Source: Fimenecus sp045631225 (GTDB taxonomy: Bacteria > Bacillota > Clostridia > Oscillospirales > Acutalibacteraceae). From it: DNA of 64,000 nt. The position numbers were made by a program, and so were the translations under genes. Numbering within the stretch: position 1 is the stretch's first letter; the number at the start of each line of letters is the position of its first letter. The stretch spans positions 1 through 64,000 of the forward strand of contig JAZQUG010000033.1 of assembly GCA_045631225.1 (NCBI GenBank), written 5' to 3'. The notes below the pieces were generated by a model. It was not told the DNA's origin. It did not search any database and worked only from the letters and a program-made list of their open reading frames with translations. This document shows, one piece after another, positions 8,621-17,765 of the stretch.

Positions 8621-8668
8621 AAAAAGCGCTGCAAGAGGGACAAGAAATTCCCAAATGCAACGCTTTTT
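8621..8668. terminator. Hairpin terminator, copy 2 of the dispersed hairpin
   Basis: The arms AAAAAGCGCTGCA (8621-8633) and TGCAACGCTTTTT (8656-8668) pair with one mismatch. The loop, including GAGGGACAAGAAATTCCC, is identical to copy 1 at 5076-5128; one base differs over about 40. It sits in the convergent gap 8504-8866, so it can stop both the anti-sigma transcript and any read-through from the polysaccharide operon. A further 8-bp hairpin (8587-8594 with 8605-8612) lies just before it. The rest of the gap shows nothing else apart from a weak terminator near 8840. Confidence 0.75.
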
Positions 8669-8830
8669 ATTGTTTATTTGCATGAAAGCTCTGTGTTTGA
8701 TTTATTGAAAAAACTATAAAAATTTCCTGATACAAGCAAGAACCATCGGTTAATTGATATTAACAATCAAATCAGTTATCAACACTCGTACCATAAATAT
8801 TGAATTTCAGCTTTTGTAAATTGTTACCTT

Positions 8831-8847
8831 AAAAAAACGGCTGCCCG
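8831..8847 (-). terminator. Weak candidate terminator of the polysaccharide operon
   Basis: On the - strand, just after the last gene of the operon, CGGGCAGCCG forms a three-base-pair stem followed by seven T. A 5-bp hairpin (TGTAT/ATACA) lies just before it. The stem is short, so termination may depend on the stronger hairpin at 8621-8668. Confidence 0.35.
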
Positions 8848-8866
8848 ATTGTATCAAGGAATACAT

Positions 8867-10030
8867 CTACAACCCTATTTCAGATATAAATTCATCATAC
8901 TCGCTAACCAGATTCATATCCGTATTCGAAACCCTCTTTATATATTTAAGCTTTTTAGGTATCTCCTTCAGATTTACAAATCCTCTTGCTACCCACGCTA
9001 CAGGTAAAAGATATTTTCTACCCTTAATGAACTTATAGCGTTCTTCTATTTTTTGTGTGCTTGGAAACAACGTATCCCTCAAAACACTTGCTTTTGAGCC
9101 GCTTTCATTATTTCTTATAGAGATTACTGACTTATCTCTTGTTTTACCGAACAAATCAGCACTGAAGGTATATCCCTTCAAAATCTCTGTACTATTTGAT
9201 TTTATATCATTTATTTCAAAAGGCAGTTCGATTTGAAACCATTGGCAGCAGGCAAGAGTAACCGTTTTAAAAAACTGCTCCAAATGCAGCTTTTTGAAAT
9301 CATCATATATTTTTTCAAAATCAAGAGCGTCGCTGTTTGCCTTAATAAACAAGGCAATATCCATATACCCTCTTATCCCTGCGCCACCTTTATATAAATG
9401 CTTTGCCAAATGACAAAAAAGATATATAAAGTGAATATCCTTCTGTGGTGATAATCGTTCACCGGTATCCTTTTCAGCCGTTTCCAAGGCATCGGAAAAG
9501 AATGAAATCACCTGTTCACCTTTACCCAAATCAGAATCCATAAGCTCTGTGTGCACCTCACACCTGCTTGAGTCATTATAATAGCTGTAGGTCGGTTCCC
9601 AATTTTCTTGTACATTGTAACCGTTCTGAACAAATAGTTTATCTGCCTTTTCCCTGTCCTGCCTACGAATGAGGATATCTATATCACCAAAGGTACGAAG
9701 CTCAGGAACAGGATAAAGAGTGCGCAGATACCATCCCTTTATAGGCATATGGGGAATACTATTTTCACTCAGCTTTTGCGACATAATCTCAAACATAGCT
9801 ATCTTTTTGAAGTTTTCTGCAACTGTCTGATAATAGCAATCCGTAAGCTTTTGTTTAATGCTTTCATTTTTTATTATATCCCATTTTTTATCCATATAGG
9901 CTAAAACAGGCAATATGTTTTGAAAATAAAAAGTATAAAAAACCTTAATTTCCTGCATATCACAGTTCAAATAAGGCTCTCTGTTGTGTATAAATGCAGA
10001 AAGAATTTCCAATATAATATTTTCTTCCAT
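8867..10030 (-). CDS. Nucleotidyltransferase-fold protein (PF14907/NTP_transf_5-like)
   Basis: Protein of 387 residues with the pol-beta-type nucleotidyltransferase motif LRTFGDIDILI near residues 110-122 and the preceding MPIKGWYLRTLYP. This matches the PF14907 'nucleotidyltransferase family' pattern (lKG..l, then R..gDiDiLv). Biochemistry is not established for most members. Relatives are known in polysaccharide loci and in lasso peptide clusters carrying HprK-like and PqqD-like genes. Here it is the last gene of the polysaccharide operon, 83 bp after the hexapeptide acetyltransferase. ATG 10030 follows AGAGGTG. Whether it acts on sugars or serves the HprK/PqqD genes elsewhere in the window is open. 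Confidence 0.75.
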   Translation of the reverse strand: MEENIILEILSAFIHNREPYLNCDMQEIKVFYTFYFQNILPVLAYMDKKWDIIKNESIKQKLTDCYYQTVAENFKKIAMFEIMSQKLSENSIPHMPIKGWYLRTLYPVPELRTFGDIDILIRRQDREKADKLFVQNGYNVQENWEPTYSYYNDSSRCEVHTELMDSDLGKGEQVISFFSDALETAEKDTGERLSPQKDIHFIYLFCHLAKHLYKGGAGIRGYMDIALFIKANSDALDFEKIYDDFKKLHLEQFFKTVTLACCQWFQIELPFEINDIKSNSTEILKGYTFSADLFGKTRDKSVISIRNNESGSKASVLRDTLFPSTQKIEERYKFIKGRKYLLPVAWVARGFVNLKEIPKKLKYIKRVSNTDMNLVSEYDEFISEIGL

Positions 10031-10113
10031 TTAAATCACCTCTGTCACCCTGCCGTTAAATTCAAAACATATATTTCAGACAAATTAAAACCCTTAAAAT
10101 AAGCTTATAACCT

Positions 10114-10671
10114 TTAAACCTTGTTCCATATAAATTGCAGCGTTGCGTCTTCTTTATGTATTATACGACAAGGGTTACCAACCACTACACTATGGCTCGG
10201 TATGTCTTCATTAACAAAGGCGTTAGGTGCGATTAAAACATCGTCACCTATTGTAATACCGCCTATTACTGTAGCATTTATACCTATCTGCACACAATTA
10301 CCGATAACAGGTGCACCCGAGGGGTTGCCCACATTGTTACCTATTGTAGAACCCTTATACATATTAACATTCTTACCCAAAACAGCATAGGGCGACACAG
10401 TAATATTATAAGGATGTATCATGCAGAAGCCTTCACCGATTTCGGTGTTGGTTTTTATTTCAATCCCGTATTTTCGGCAAAGTCTGAATAATTTATATTC
10501 ATAATATAATTTAAGTGGTTTGAATTTCGTTTTCTGTGCAAGGCGGAAATAAACCATATATTTGACACTGTGATAGAATATAAAATCTTTTATGAAATCA
10601 AAATATGAAAAAGTTTTGCTATCTCTCAGGCGCATATAATCCTGATACCACGGTTTGTTTTTTATTTTCAT
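10114..10671 (-). CDS. Serine acetyltransferase-like hexapeptide-repeat acyltransferase
   Basis: CysE-like left-handed beta-helix protein of 185 residues. The N-terminal 70 residues are helical. Hexapeptide repeats follow from about residue 75 (TEIGEGFCMIHPYNITVS, NNVGNPSGAPVIGN, IGINATVIGGITIGDDVLI), ending with the VVVGNPCRII loop common to this fold. Proteins of this length in capsule loci usually O-acetylate sugars rather than serine; this is family inference. Start set at ATG 10671, with AAAGG seven to eight bases upstream, rather than at GTG 10680. Confidence 0.8.
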   Translation of the reverse strand: MKIKNKPWYQDYMRLRDSKTFSYFDFIKDFIFYHSVKYMVYFRLAQKTKFKPLKLYYEYKLFRLCRKYGIEIKTNTEIGEGFCMIHPYNITVSPYAVLGKNVNMYKGSTIGNNVGNPSGAPVIGNCVQIGINATVIGGITIGDDVLIAPNAFVNEDIPSHSVVVGNPCRIIHKEDATLQFIWNKV

Positions 10672-10701
10672 TATTGTCACCTTTTGGGAAAGTGGTAATT
10701 T

Positions 10702-11781
10702 TTAAACTATGTATTTCTTTATCAAAGGGATTTTATTTAAAACAAAGGAAATTAAATAAGACACAACTGCGGTAAAAATTGTTATTGAGGGTACAGATAA
10801 AACAGGGTGAAAGCTTGTACTTTGAATACCTACAGCTTTTAAACACTGAAGAATAAATATATGCACAAGGAAAGCACCAAAACTGTATTTTGAAAGCTGA
10901 ATAATTATTTTATTAAGCTTTTCAGTTCCTTTTGCATTGTATTTGAACCATATAAATACGGCTACTGACATTAAAAGCACATTCACAGAAGAAGCACTAT
11001 AGAATGTTTCTAATGATTTACCTGCATTTTTTGAAGCCAGTAGATTTAAAACTATTGTAAGGACGAGACCAGCTACACCAGAAAAATATATAATTGTTCT
11101 GTACTTTTTATTAATTTCAGTTTTATTTAAGTATAAACCCAGTATGAAATATGCAACAAAACCCACAATAAGATTCATATTGAAATTCTTGAAAACGGTA
11201 TTAACATCTTGAAATATTGTTTGTATATTACCGCTTAAAAGATTATTTGTAACTAATTCAAATTCAGTCTTAATAAAGCAGAAAATTATCGATATGAGTA
11301 AAAAATACTTTATTAATTTCTCATTTCGGATTAATTGCTTTATGAGTGGGATGCACATATAAAGCCCGATAATCATCGGTAAAAACCAAAGATGAACTGC
11401 ACCTGAAATAAAACTGCCTATAATTTCAACAAAATTTATTTGATATCCTTCTGTGAAAATCAAAGTGCCGATGGGGTCAACAATAGCATAAAAGGCTGAC
11501 CAGGCAACATATGCAATCGCCATACGGGATATGTATTTTTTATAAAGAGTTTCTATAGAAATTTCTTTTGGTAAAAAAAGTGCACCACTCATCATAACAA
11601 AAACAGGAACACCCCATCTTGATGCACTGTTACATATATTGTAAATATGCCATTCTGTACCTGCCAATTCACAATAGCACATATTCTGTGCAGTTACATG
11701 AAGTAAGATTATAGCTATGGATGCAAATACCCTCAGGTAATCAAGTTGGTATTGTCTTTGAATAAGCTTGTTTGCTGCCAT
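10702..11781 (-). CDS. Acyltransferase family 3 membrane protein
   Basis: Integral membrane O-acyltransferase of 359 residues with about ten hydrophobic segments. The N terminus has the family signature QLDYLRVFASIAIILLHV, with the catalytic-type histidine in LLHV. This is followed by the WGVPVFVMMSGALFL segment typical of acyltransferase_3. Members acetylate or succinylate cell-surface glycans on the outer face of the membrane. ATG 11781 behind AGGTG is preferred over GTG 11790. With the neighbouring hexapeptide acetyltransferase it suggests that the polysaccharide is acylated. Confidence 0.85.
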   Translation of the reverse strand: MAANKLIQRQYQLDYLRVFASIAIILLHVTAQNMCYCELAGTEWHIYNICNSASRWGVPVFVMMSGALFLPKEISIETLYKKYISRMAIAYVAWSAFYAIVDPIGTLIFTEGYQINFVEIIGSFISGAVHLWFLPMIIGLYMCIPLIKQLIRNEKLIKYFLLISIIFCFIKTEFELVTNNLLSGNIQTIFQDVNTVFKNFNMNLIVGFVAYFILGLYLNKTEINKKYRTIIYFSGVAGLVLTIVLNLLASKNAGKSLETFYSASSVNVLLMSVAVFIWFKYNAKGTEKLNKIIIQLSKYSFGAFLVHIFILQCLKAVGIQSTSFHPVLSVPSITIFTAVVSYLISFVLNKIPLIKKYIV

Positions 11782-11801
11782 ACTAATCACCTATAAAATA
11801 T

Positions 11802-12713
11802 TTATTTTGTGTTTGTTTTTAACGTTCTTTTTATTTTATTAATAATCCGTATTTTAAATTGGTTTATATTTTCTTTAAAAGCTAATCTATCGTAGTACTT
11901 GTTAGATTTTTTTATCTCTTTCTCATCTGCACCCTGTAAACTAAGTTCAAGTGCAGTTATTTCCCTACAGTAAGGAATTGACTTAGTAAATCTTGTTCCC
12001 CAATGAACAATATCTGTATTTGTCTGAAGAGGAGTACAGTAGGCGTAATGGTTTGTTATATCGAGTTTAAATAAATTTTCGTGCTCCCACCAACAGATAA
12101 GGGATGAAAAATCATGTGGGATAGGCTTACACTTGTTAACAGCCATGCTCAAAGCCACAACGGGCTCATCACCGGGGTTTTCAAATTTGCCCTTAAATTT
12201 GTAATCTGCATAATTCAAGGAGAATGTTTTGGCATCATCTAAAACCTTTTTGCATTTTTCGGTATTGCGCATATAGTAAATACCGCCGTGAAGACCAACA
12301 ACATAGTCAATCTGCTTTTGTAAAGCAGCGTGAAGGTTTTCGTATTCAAACCAACCTGTTTTATCATCGAGTGGCAAAACTCTGCCATAGCAACAAAAGT
12401 CATCAGCATTTTCGAATATATCAAAAAGACGATTAATATCTCTGAAGGCAAGACAATCTGCATCAATGAAAATATTTATATCGTACGGAAGCAGGTCAAA
12501 CATATTAAGCTTATCAAGGTATGAACAAGTTGGATTCTCAAAAATACAAACATCGTCAAATTCTTTTGTATACTCATTTTCTGTATCGCATAAAAGAGCA
12601 AACGGGAGTGGATTTTCGGTTGTGAAACGATAGGAGCGCAAAAGATTTTGTGCAATTTTGTAATATTGCTCCTTACCCGTTGCAATTGTGATAAAGCCTT
12701 TGGTGAGTGCCAT
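11802..12713 (-). CDS. Glycosyltransferase with a DAD motif (GT-A-like)
   Basis: Soluble transferase of 303 residues. The N terminus (KGFITIATGKEQYYKIAQNLLRS) and the metal-binding motif in INIFIDADCLAFRDI (about residues 75-90) indicate a GT-A fold acting on a nucleotide sugar. It is reminiscent of GT8 or related 'nucleotide-diphospho-sugar transferase' proteins. The family is not certain and donor and acceptor cannot be inferred. ATG 12713 follows AGAGG. Only three bases separate it from the upstream GT32 gene. Confidence 0.7.
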   Translation of the reverse strand: MALTKGFITIATGKEQYYKIAQNLLRSYRFTTENPLPFALLCDTENEYTKEFDDVCIFENPTCSYLDKLNMFDLLPYDINIFIDADCLAFRDINRLFDIFENADDFCCYGRVLPLDDKTGWFEYENLHAALQKQIDYVVGLHGGIYYMRNTEKCKKVLDDAKTFSLNYADYKFKGKFENPGDEPVVALSMAVNKCKPIPHDFSSLICWWEHENLFKLDITNHYAYCTPLQTNTDIVHWGTRFTKSIPYCREITALELSLQGADEKEIKKSNKYYDRLAFKENINQFKIRIINKIKRTLKTNTK

Positions 12714-12716
12714 AAT

Positions 12717-13475
12717 TTAACCTCTTTTAAGTAATACTTTTAATTTAGCGTAGTTTTTGTCCCCAAGTATTTTCATCAGAATTTTGTTGGGAAGATGAAG
12801 GATATATCTTAATTTTTCTCTTCGCCAACGTTTTTTCTGACCTTCTTTCCAGGATTCTTCAAACCAGGAGGCATCAAAATGATGTATCGAATAGGTGTTT
12901 TTTGTTTTATTGGTAAGTCCTGAACGCTCGTTTTTTGGACAAAGATATTCAGGTGGATATAATTTCATATCAGCGATTTCCTGAATTGTGCCGTCGTTTT
13001 CCTTTAATCCGTGAGCAACGAGAAGTTCTGTTGTGATAATAGGGCAGGAGCGAAGCTGTGAAAAATCATTAAGTTCCTCATAATAACGCATATTTTCACC
13101 GATGAATTTATGCCCTTTTTCACCGGCGAAACCTAGACCTGTGGCAATAGCTTTATCATCCTCAAAGCCCATAAATGCTCCGTTTTCTACTAAACCATCA
13201 AGACTTTTCAGAAGTTCTACGTCCGTATCAAGATATACACCGCCATTATCATAAATAATCTTAAGACGTATGTAATCTGTAAGAAAAGCCCATTTTTTAT
13301 TTTCGTAACAGAATTTGCAATAAGCGTTACAATTTACGTCAAAATTGGTTTCGTCCCAACGTTTAATTTCATATTCGGGGCAATATTTCTGCCAACTTTT
13401 AATACATTTTTCTGCAGATTTCGGTAAAGGATTACCACCAAACCAACAATAGTGAATAACTTTAGGAATACTCAT
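12717..13475 (-). CDS. GT32-type capsular polysaccharide glycosyltransferase
   Basis: Protein of 252 residues starting IPKVIHYCWFGGNPLP, the usual opening of GT32 (OCH1/mannosyltransferase-like, 'sugar-binding region containing DXD'). The DXD motif is in GGVYLDTDVELL near residue 80. Members add hexoses in capsule and exopolysaccharide assembly. The donor is not predictable. The ATG is behind GAGGAAAT, and the gene is packed between other transferases of the same strand. Confidence 0.85.
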   Translation of the reverse strand: MSIPKVIHYCWFGGNPLPKSAEKCIKSWQKYCPEYEIKRWDETNFDVNCNAYCKFCYENKKWAFLTDYIRLKIIYDNGGVYLDTDVELLKSLDGLVENGAFMGFEDDKAIATGLGFAGEKGHKFIGENMRYYEELNDFSQLRSCPIITTELLVAHGLKENDGTIQEIADMKLYPPEYLCPKNERSGLTNKTKNTYSIHHFDASWFEESWKEGQKKRWRREKLRYILHLPNKILMKILGDKNYAKLKVLLKRG

Positions 13476-13479
13476 TTTT

Positions 13480-14457
13480 TTATTTCCTCAATAATTTCGC
13501 TTTAGTTTTACTTGCGAGAGCATAAAGCTTCATTATAAACGGATATGCTGCTTCATAAGAATATGTCATATTATGAACATTGAATATCTCTTTATTTTCT
13601 CGAAGATATTTTCTTAAAGTCTTTTTTATTTCTTTTAATGTAGCCTTGTTTTTCTTTAAATCTTTTTTGTTCTCTTTTATACGCACAATTTGATATGCGT
13701 GGTGGTGTACAAAAAGCTCAAATTCTTTTGCATAAGCTTTTTGAAGACCTTTTTCTTTATAAAACTTCATCTGCTCCTGCATAGCATCAAAAATCACTAA
13801 TTCCGTAGGACTCCAAAGAGAATGTGAAATCCCCTGTTCATTCTGGAAATAATAATATAATTGAAGCTCTGTGTATGCGATTTTATCACATTTATGCAAC
13901 ACCTTATAGGTAGTAAAGGTATCTTCAAAAATCTTTCCGATTGGGTATCTTACATCACAAAATACACTTTTGTGGTAAAGCTTACCGCAAGCATAGTTGT
14001 ATTGCCAGAAGTGATTTACCAAAAAATTCTCAGGAGATGTTGACTCAAAATTAACATTATAGTAATTTTCATAAGGTGATTCACCAAAAACTCGCTTGAA
14101 ATCACAAACAGATATTTTTACATGGTTTTCGGTAATTCCGTTCATTAAAATTCTAAGATATTCGGGGTGAAGCCAATCGTCGCTATCCACAAAAGTGATA
14201 TAGTCGCTTCGGTTTTGCTCGTAAAACCAGTTTATACCTGTGTTTCTTGCAGCAGAAAGTCCACCATTTTCCTGATGAATTACAAAAATACGGCTGTCTT
14301 TTTCAGCATATTCATCACAAATTTTACCGCAATTATCCGGTGAACCATCATCAACGAGCAAAAGCTCAAAATCTTTATAAGTCTGGTTAAGGATACTGTC
14401 AACACAATGCTCAAGATATCTTTCAACCTTATAAACGGGGACTACAATAGTTATCAT
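13480..14457 (-). CDS. Family 2 glycosyltransferase
   Basis: GT2 enzyme of 325 residues. The N-terminal GT-A domain holds ITIVVPVYKVERYLEHCVDSI, the nucleotide-binding LVDDGSPDNCGKICDE, and the DXD-type FVDSDDWLHPE near residue 100. The C-terminal third is basic and helical. The enzyme probably adds a sugar to the lipid-linked repeat unit on the cytoplasmic face. The start overlaps the stop of the upstream GT2 gene by four bases, and the two proteins are related to each other. Confidence 0.88.
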   Translation of the reverse strand: MITIVVPVYKVERYLEHCVDSILNQTYKDFELLLVDDGSPDNCGKICDEYAEKDSRIFVIHQENGGLSAARNTGINWFYEQNRSDYITFVDSDDWLHPEYLRILMNGITENHVKISVCDFKRVFGESPYENYYNVNFESTSPENFLVNHFWQYNYACGKLYHKSVFCDVRYPIGKIFEDTFTTYKVLHKCDKIAYTELQLYYYFQNEQGISHSLWSPTELVIFDAMQEQMKFYKEKGLQKAYAKEFELFVHHHAYQIVRIKENKKDLKKNKATLKEIKKTLRKYLRENKEIFNVHNMTYSYEAAYPFIMKLYALASKTKAKLLRK

Positions 14458-15434
14458 TTTAATAATCCTAACTTTTTCTTTAGCCTTGTTATGTAAAACA
14501 TGGGCTTGTTTGTTCTTTCGTAATAGTAAAGTTTTTGTTTCGTGTCAAGTTTTATATAAGTAGAATAAAGGGCTTTTATTTCTTTTTCTTTATTCTTTAT
14601 ATAAGGTATCAACTCTTTTGCATTCTCTGTTTTTGCATGATAGTGCATATTTGCTGAAATCTCAAAAAAATAAGTTGCCAAATGCTCCGTCATTTTCTTG
14701 AATTTAAGAGAATAGAAAAAGTCAATCTGTTCTTTAAATGCCCATAAAACATCAAGTTGTTTTTTAGTGAACCCTTTTTTAGTAGTGCCGCTGGTGTTTA
14801 CATAGTAAAAATACAAAGGTGTATGGGTTAAAGCGACCTTCTTTGCTTCGTAAAGCCATTTGCACACAATGGCATTATCCTCATAAATTCTGCCTTCTGT
14901 AAGTGGGAATTTTTCGTAAATTGATTTGTGTATAAGTTTACCCCACACAACCCAATAGAAGTATTTTAAATCCCTGCAAATGTGCAGAAAATTATCTTCG
15001 TTCATTTCGAGGTTTTTAAATTCAACATTTTTATCGGCATAAAAATCATCAGGGATTTTTTCATCTTGCACCGCTGAACACATAGCTAATTTAACACCAT
15101 TTTCTGTCACAGCATTATAAAGTGCTTCAAGCATTCGGGGATGAATTGAGTCATCACAATCCACGAAGTGAATCCATTCGCCACGGGCAATTTTAACCCC
15201 GTTATTACGAGCTGCTGCCTGACCTTGATTTTCCTGATGGAGTACGGTTATCTTATTGTATTTTTCGGCTAAAGCATCGCAGATTTTACCACTGCTATCA
15301 GGTGAGCCATCGTCAACAAGTATAATTTCAAAATCAGAAAAAGTCTGATTTAAAATACTGTCAACGCATGCTGCTAAATATTCCTCGCATTTATATACTG
15401 GAACAATAACGCTTATTTTAGGTTCTAATATCAT
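14454..15434 (-). CDS. Family 2 glycosyltransferase
   Basis: GT2 enzyme of 326 residues with ISVIVPVYKCEEYLAACVDSI, LVDDGSPDSSGKICDA and the metal motif in WIHFVDCDDSIHPR. It is similar in length and layout to the GT2 gene immediately downstream, so the pair may have arisen by duplication. The start ATG abuts the stop of the ferredoxin-domain gene. Donor and acceptor are unknown. Confidence 0.88.
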   Translation of the reverse strand: MILEPKISVIVPVYKCEEYLAACVDSILNQTFSDFEIILVDDGSPDSSGKICDALAEKYNKITVLHQENQGQAAARNNGVKIARGEWIHFVDCDDSIHPRMLEALYNAVTENGVKLAMCSAVQDEKIPDDFYADKNVEFKNLEMNEDNFLHICRDLKYFYWVVWGKLIHKSIYEKFPLTEGRIYEDNAIVCKWLYEAKKVALTHTPLYFYYVNTSGTTKKGFTKKQLDVLWAFKEQIDFFYSLKFKKMTEHLATYFFEISANMHYHAKTENAKELIPYIKNKEKEIKALYSTYIKLDTKQKLYYYERTNKPMFYITRLKKKLGLLK

Positions 15435-16577
15435 TTAAGCTTCTCCGTTTGTAATCTGATAAAGTTTTCTTTTAAGCCTTGCTATATAAGATGGATTAAA
15501 ACAATCATTAACTAACTTTTCAAAATCACATTTGTTATAATTTCTCAAAAGGTATTGTCTGAAATTATGCTTTACGACCGGTTTAATAATGCAAGGGTTA
15601 TATATAAATGCTTTTTCTATATCTGTTTTTGTAAATGTTAGTTTGTTTTTTACCTTTTCTAGTAATATGTTACCTTTTTCTGTGTTTATCAATAATAATG
15701 ATAACCCTTTGTCATCATCAAGCTCAGGTTTTATTTTATCAATACCCCAATAATCGGCTACTGTAATATCACTTTTGTGCATAGTGGATTTGAATTTACA
15801 GTCATAACAGGATTCACGCAAATCCATATTCGCCAAAAAGGCTTTCATATATGGGTCGTTTTTAAAGGTGTTACAGTAAATACTGCCATTCTCAAACGTA
15901 AAGCGTACAGAATAATTTTTCCAACCCAATGATTTATCGCGAAAATTGATGTCTGTTATAGGTGATTTGTATTGTTTTTGTATATAAACCTTATAATATT
16001 CCCATACATTTGGTGCAGGGCCACCATGGCATACAAAGTCCATAGTGAGCAAATTGTCATAAGGCTTTTTTAAATAAGATAATAAACCTTCAACCTGACA
16101 GGGTGTGCCGGTAAAAAGAACGTTTTTACCATCATCAAGATGTTGTTTTACCAGTGAAAAAGAATTGTTCAAATCACTTTGTACATATTTTGAGCGACGG
16201 AGTAAATCCAAATCGTCAATTGTTGAAATTCCTATGTGTTTTACAACAAAACCTTCATCAAAAGCAGCTCCGAAAACAATACCGTTGTTTTCAAGAATTT
16301 TTTCGGCAATTACCGAAAAAACGCCACCTGATGAGCTTTGGTTTCTTATGATTTCATCATTTGTTTTTATTGCATAACAGTTAGTATTTATATGAGATTT
16401 ATGTTCTGTTTTATTTAAAACAGGACAGCCTTTTTCACACATACCACAATTAACACAAACTTCATCATTTATATGAGGGTACAAAAATCCGTAGTTATCT
16501 GGCACCATATTTATACAACCCTTAGGACAAATATGAGCACAAGCGCTACAGCCTGTACATTCTTTTATAGGTAACAT
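15435..16577 (-). CDS. Coenzyme F420 hydrogenase/dehydrogenase beta-subunit-like Fe-S protein
   Basis: Protein of 380 residues. The N terminus has two 4Fe-4S ferredoxin motifs (CTGCSACAHICPKGC and CVNCGMCEKGCP). FrhB-like domains follow, with FTGTPCQVEGLLSYL and TMDFVCHGGPAPNVWEYY. Such proteins are common next to polysaccharide pyruvyltransferases in surface-glycan loci, as here; their reaction there is not settled. An excellent AAGGAGGGTG site precedes ATG 16577. A role in redox tailoring of a sugar or of the pyruvyl donor is inference. Confidence 0.82.
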   Translation of the reverse strand: MLPIKECTGCSACAHICPKGCINMVPDNYGFLYPHINDEVCVNCGMCEKGCPVLNKTEHKSHINTNCYAIKTNDEIIRNQSSSGGVFSVIAEKILENNGIVFGAAFDEGFVVKHIGISTIDDLDLLRRSKYVQSDLNNSFSLVKQHLDDGKNVLFTGTPCQVEGLLSYLKKPYDNLLTMDFVCHGGPAPNVWEYYKVYIQKQYKSPITDINFRDKSLGWKNYSVRFTFENGSIYCNTFKNDPYMKAFLANMDLRESCYDCKFKSTMHKSDITVADYWGIDKIKPELDDDKGLSLLLINTEKGNILLEKVKNKLTFTKTDIEKAFIYNPCIIKPVVKHNFRQYLLRNYNKCDFEKLVNDCFNPSYIARLKRKLYQITNGEA

Positions 16578-16594
16578 TGGACACCCTCCTTAAT

Positions 16595-17764
16595 CTATAA
16601 TGCTTTTAAAGCATCTATACCATTATTTATACGTTCTTTATATTCAGGTAAAATATTTGATAAATGCTCCTTTATGTTGACTTCATTTTTTTCGAGCCAC
16701 ATAAAGGCTTTTGTAAGTTCATCACTTTCCTTTATCTGCTGTGCAGGTAAAACATAGTTTTCCCATGTACCGAAAAGGTCTTGTGCAATACCCCTTGCTT
16801 TAACAGAATAGCCCACAACTAATGTAGGAACATTGGTTGAATATGCAGCAATTGTTGCATGGGTTCTTGCACCTATAAAAAATCTGCATTTGGCTATGTA
16901 ACCCTTTAATTCCTCACAAGGGCAATCGTCAACTATAAACACACGGTTTGTATGCTTGTATTTTTCATAAAACTCTTTAAGAATTTTTCTATCGTCAACA
17001 GCTTCCCATACAACGTGTGGTATCAATGCTATGCACATATCAGTTTTATCAATAATATACTCAATAAGTTTATCATAGTTTTCACGGACAATGCCCTTGC
17101 CTTCTTCACAATCTTCAATCAAAGGACTTGCGTTGATACCTACAACATCGGAGTTTATGTTTTCAGGGAAAGAAACCTCATTTGCAGATAACAAAAATGC
17201 AGAATCACATACCAGAACTGTATTGGGATTTACTTTTTTTAATGCTTCATAAGATGTTGTTTCTCTTGCAGTAATCAGGTCAAAATTTCTTATATCATTA
17301 GCAATATCAGGGTTTTCCAAAAGTTCTGGTTCAATTGAACAACCCCAGTAAACTGTTTTTAACCCGCCGTATTTATACATATTGTGTGCTTTGACTAAGG
17401 GTATGTAACTACCGTAGCAATAAGTGTCACCACCAATTGAAAGCGCTATATCCCCTTTTTTTACAAAGTCCGCAACTCGGCTTTCATAAAATTCGATAGG
17501 AGTGTAATTATTCTTTATCTTTAAATTGTAATATGCCTTGAAAAATGCTGGTTTTTTGCGGTTAAGAGGTCTTTTTTCAGTTTTGTCCAAAATTGTGCAA
17601 ACTTCTGAAAGTCCGTATTTTTTGTCTTCTTCATGTCTTGTGGACATAAGCACAGTATTCTCTTTACTTGAACCTAAAAGACTACAAGTGGAGCGAACAA
17701 GAGCCTCACATCCGTGATTTCCGCTACCATCATGAGCATATAATACATAAGTTTTTCGTGACAT
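16595..17764 (-). CDS. Polysaccharide pyruvyl transferase family protein
   Basis: Protein of 389 residues with the family N terminus YVLYAHDGSGNHGCEALVRS, the central SIGGDTYCYGSYIPLV, and the C-terminal RTHATIAAYSTNVPTLVVGYS. Members move a pyruvyl group from phosphoenolpyruvate to a hydroxyl pair on a glycan, giving an acidic ketal. ATG 17764 behind AGGTG is chosen; the GTG at 17773 would overlap the ABC ATPase gene. Its coupling to the Fe-S protein downstream is a recurrent pairing in such loci. Confidence 0.85.
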   Translation of the reverse strand: MSRKTYVLYAHDGSGNHGCEALVRSTCSLLGSSKENTVLMSTRHEEDKKYGLSEVCTILDKTEKRPLNRKKPAFFKAYYNLKIKNNYTPIEFYESRVADFVKKGDIALSIGGDTYCYGSYIPLVKAHNMYKYGGLKTVYWGCSIEPELLENPDIANDIRNFDLITARETTSYEALKKVNPNTVLVCDSAFLLSANEVSFPENINSDVVGINASPLIEDCEEGKGIVRENYDKLIEYIIDKTDMCIALIPHVVWEAVDDRKILKEFYEKYKHTNRVFIVDDCPCEELKGYIAKCRFFIGARTHATIAAYSTNVPTLVVGYSVKARGIAQDLFGTWENYVLPAQQIKESDELTKAFMWLEKNEVNIKEHLSNILPEYKERINNGIDALKAL

Positions 17765-17765
17765 T

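Noticed and set aside
5076..8668. Insertion-sequence ends or MITE with target duplications
   Set aside because: The hairpins lack visible flanking direct repeats and no transposase gene is in the window; reported only as a dispersed hairpin.
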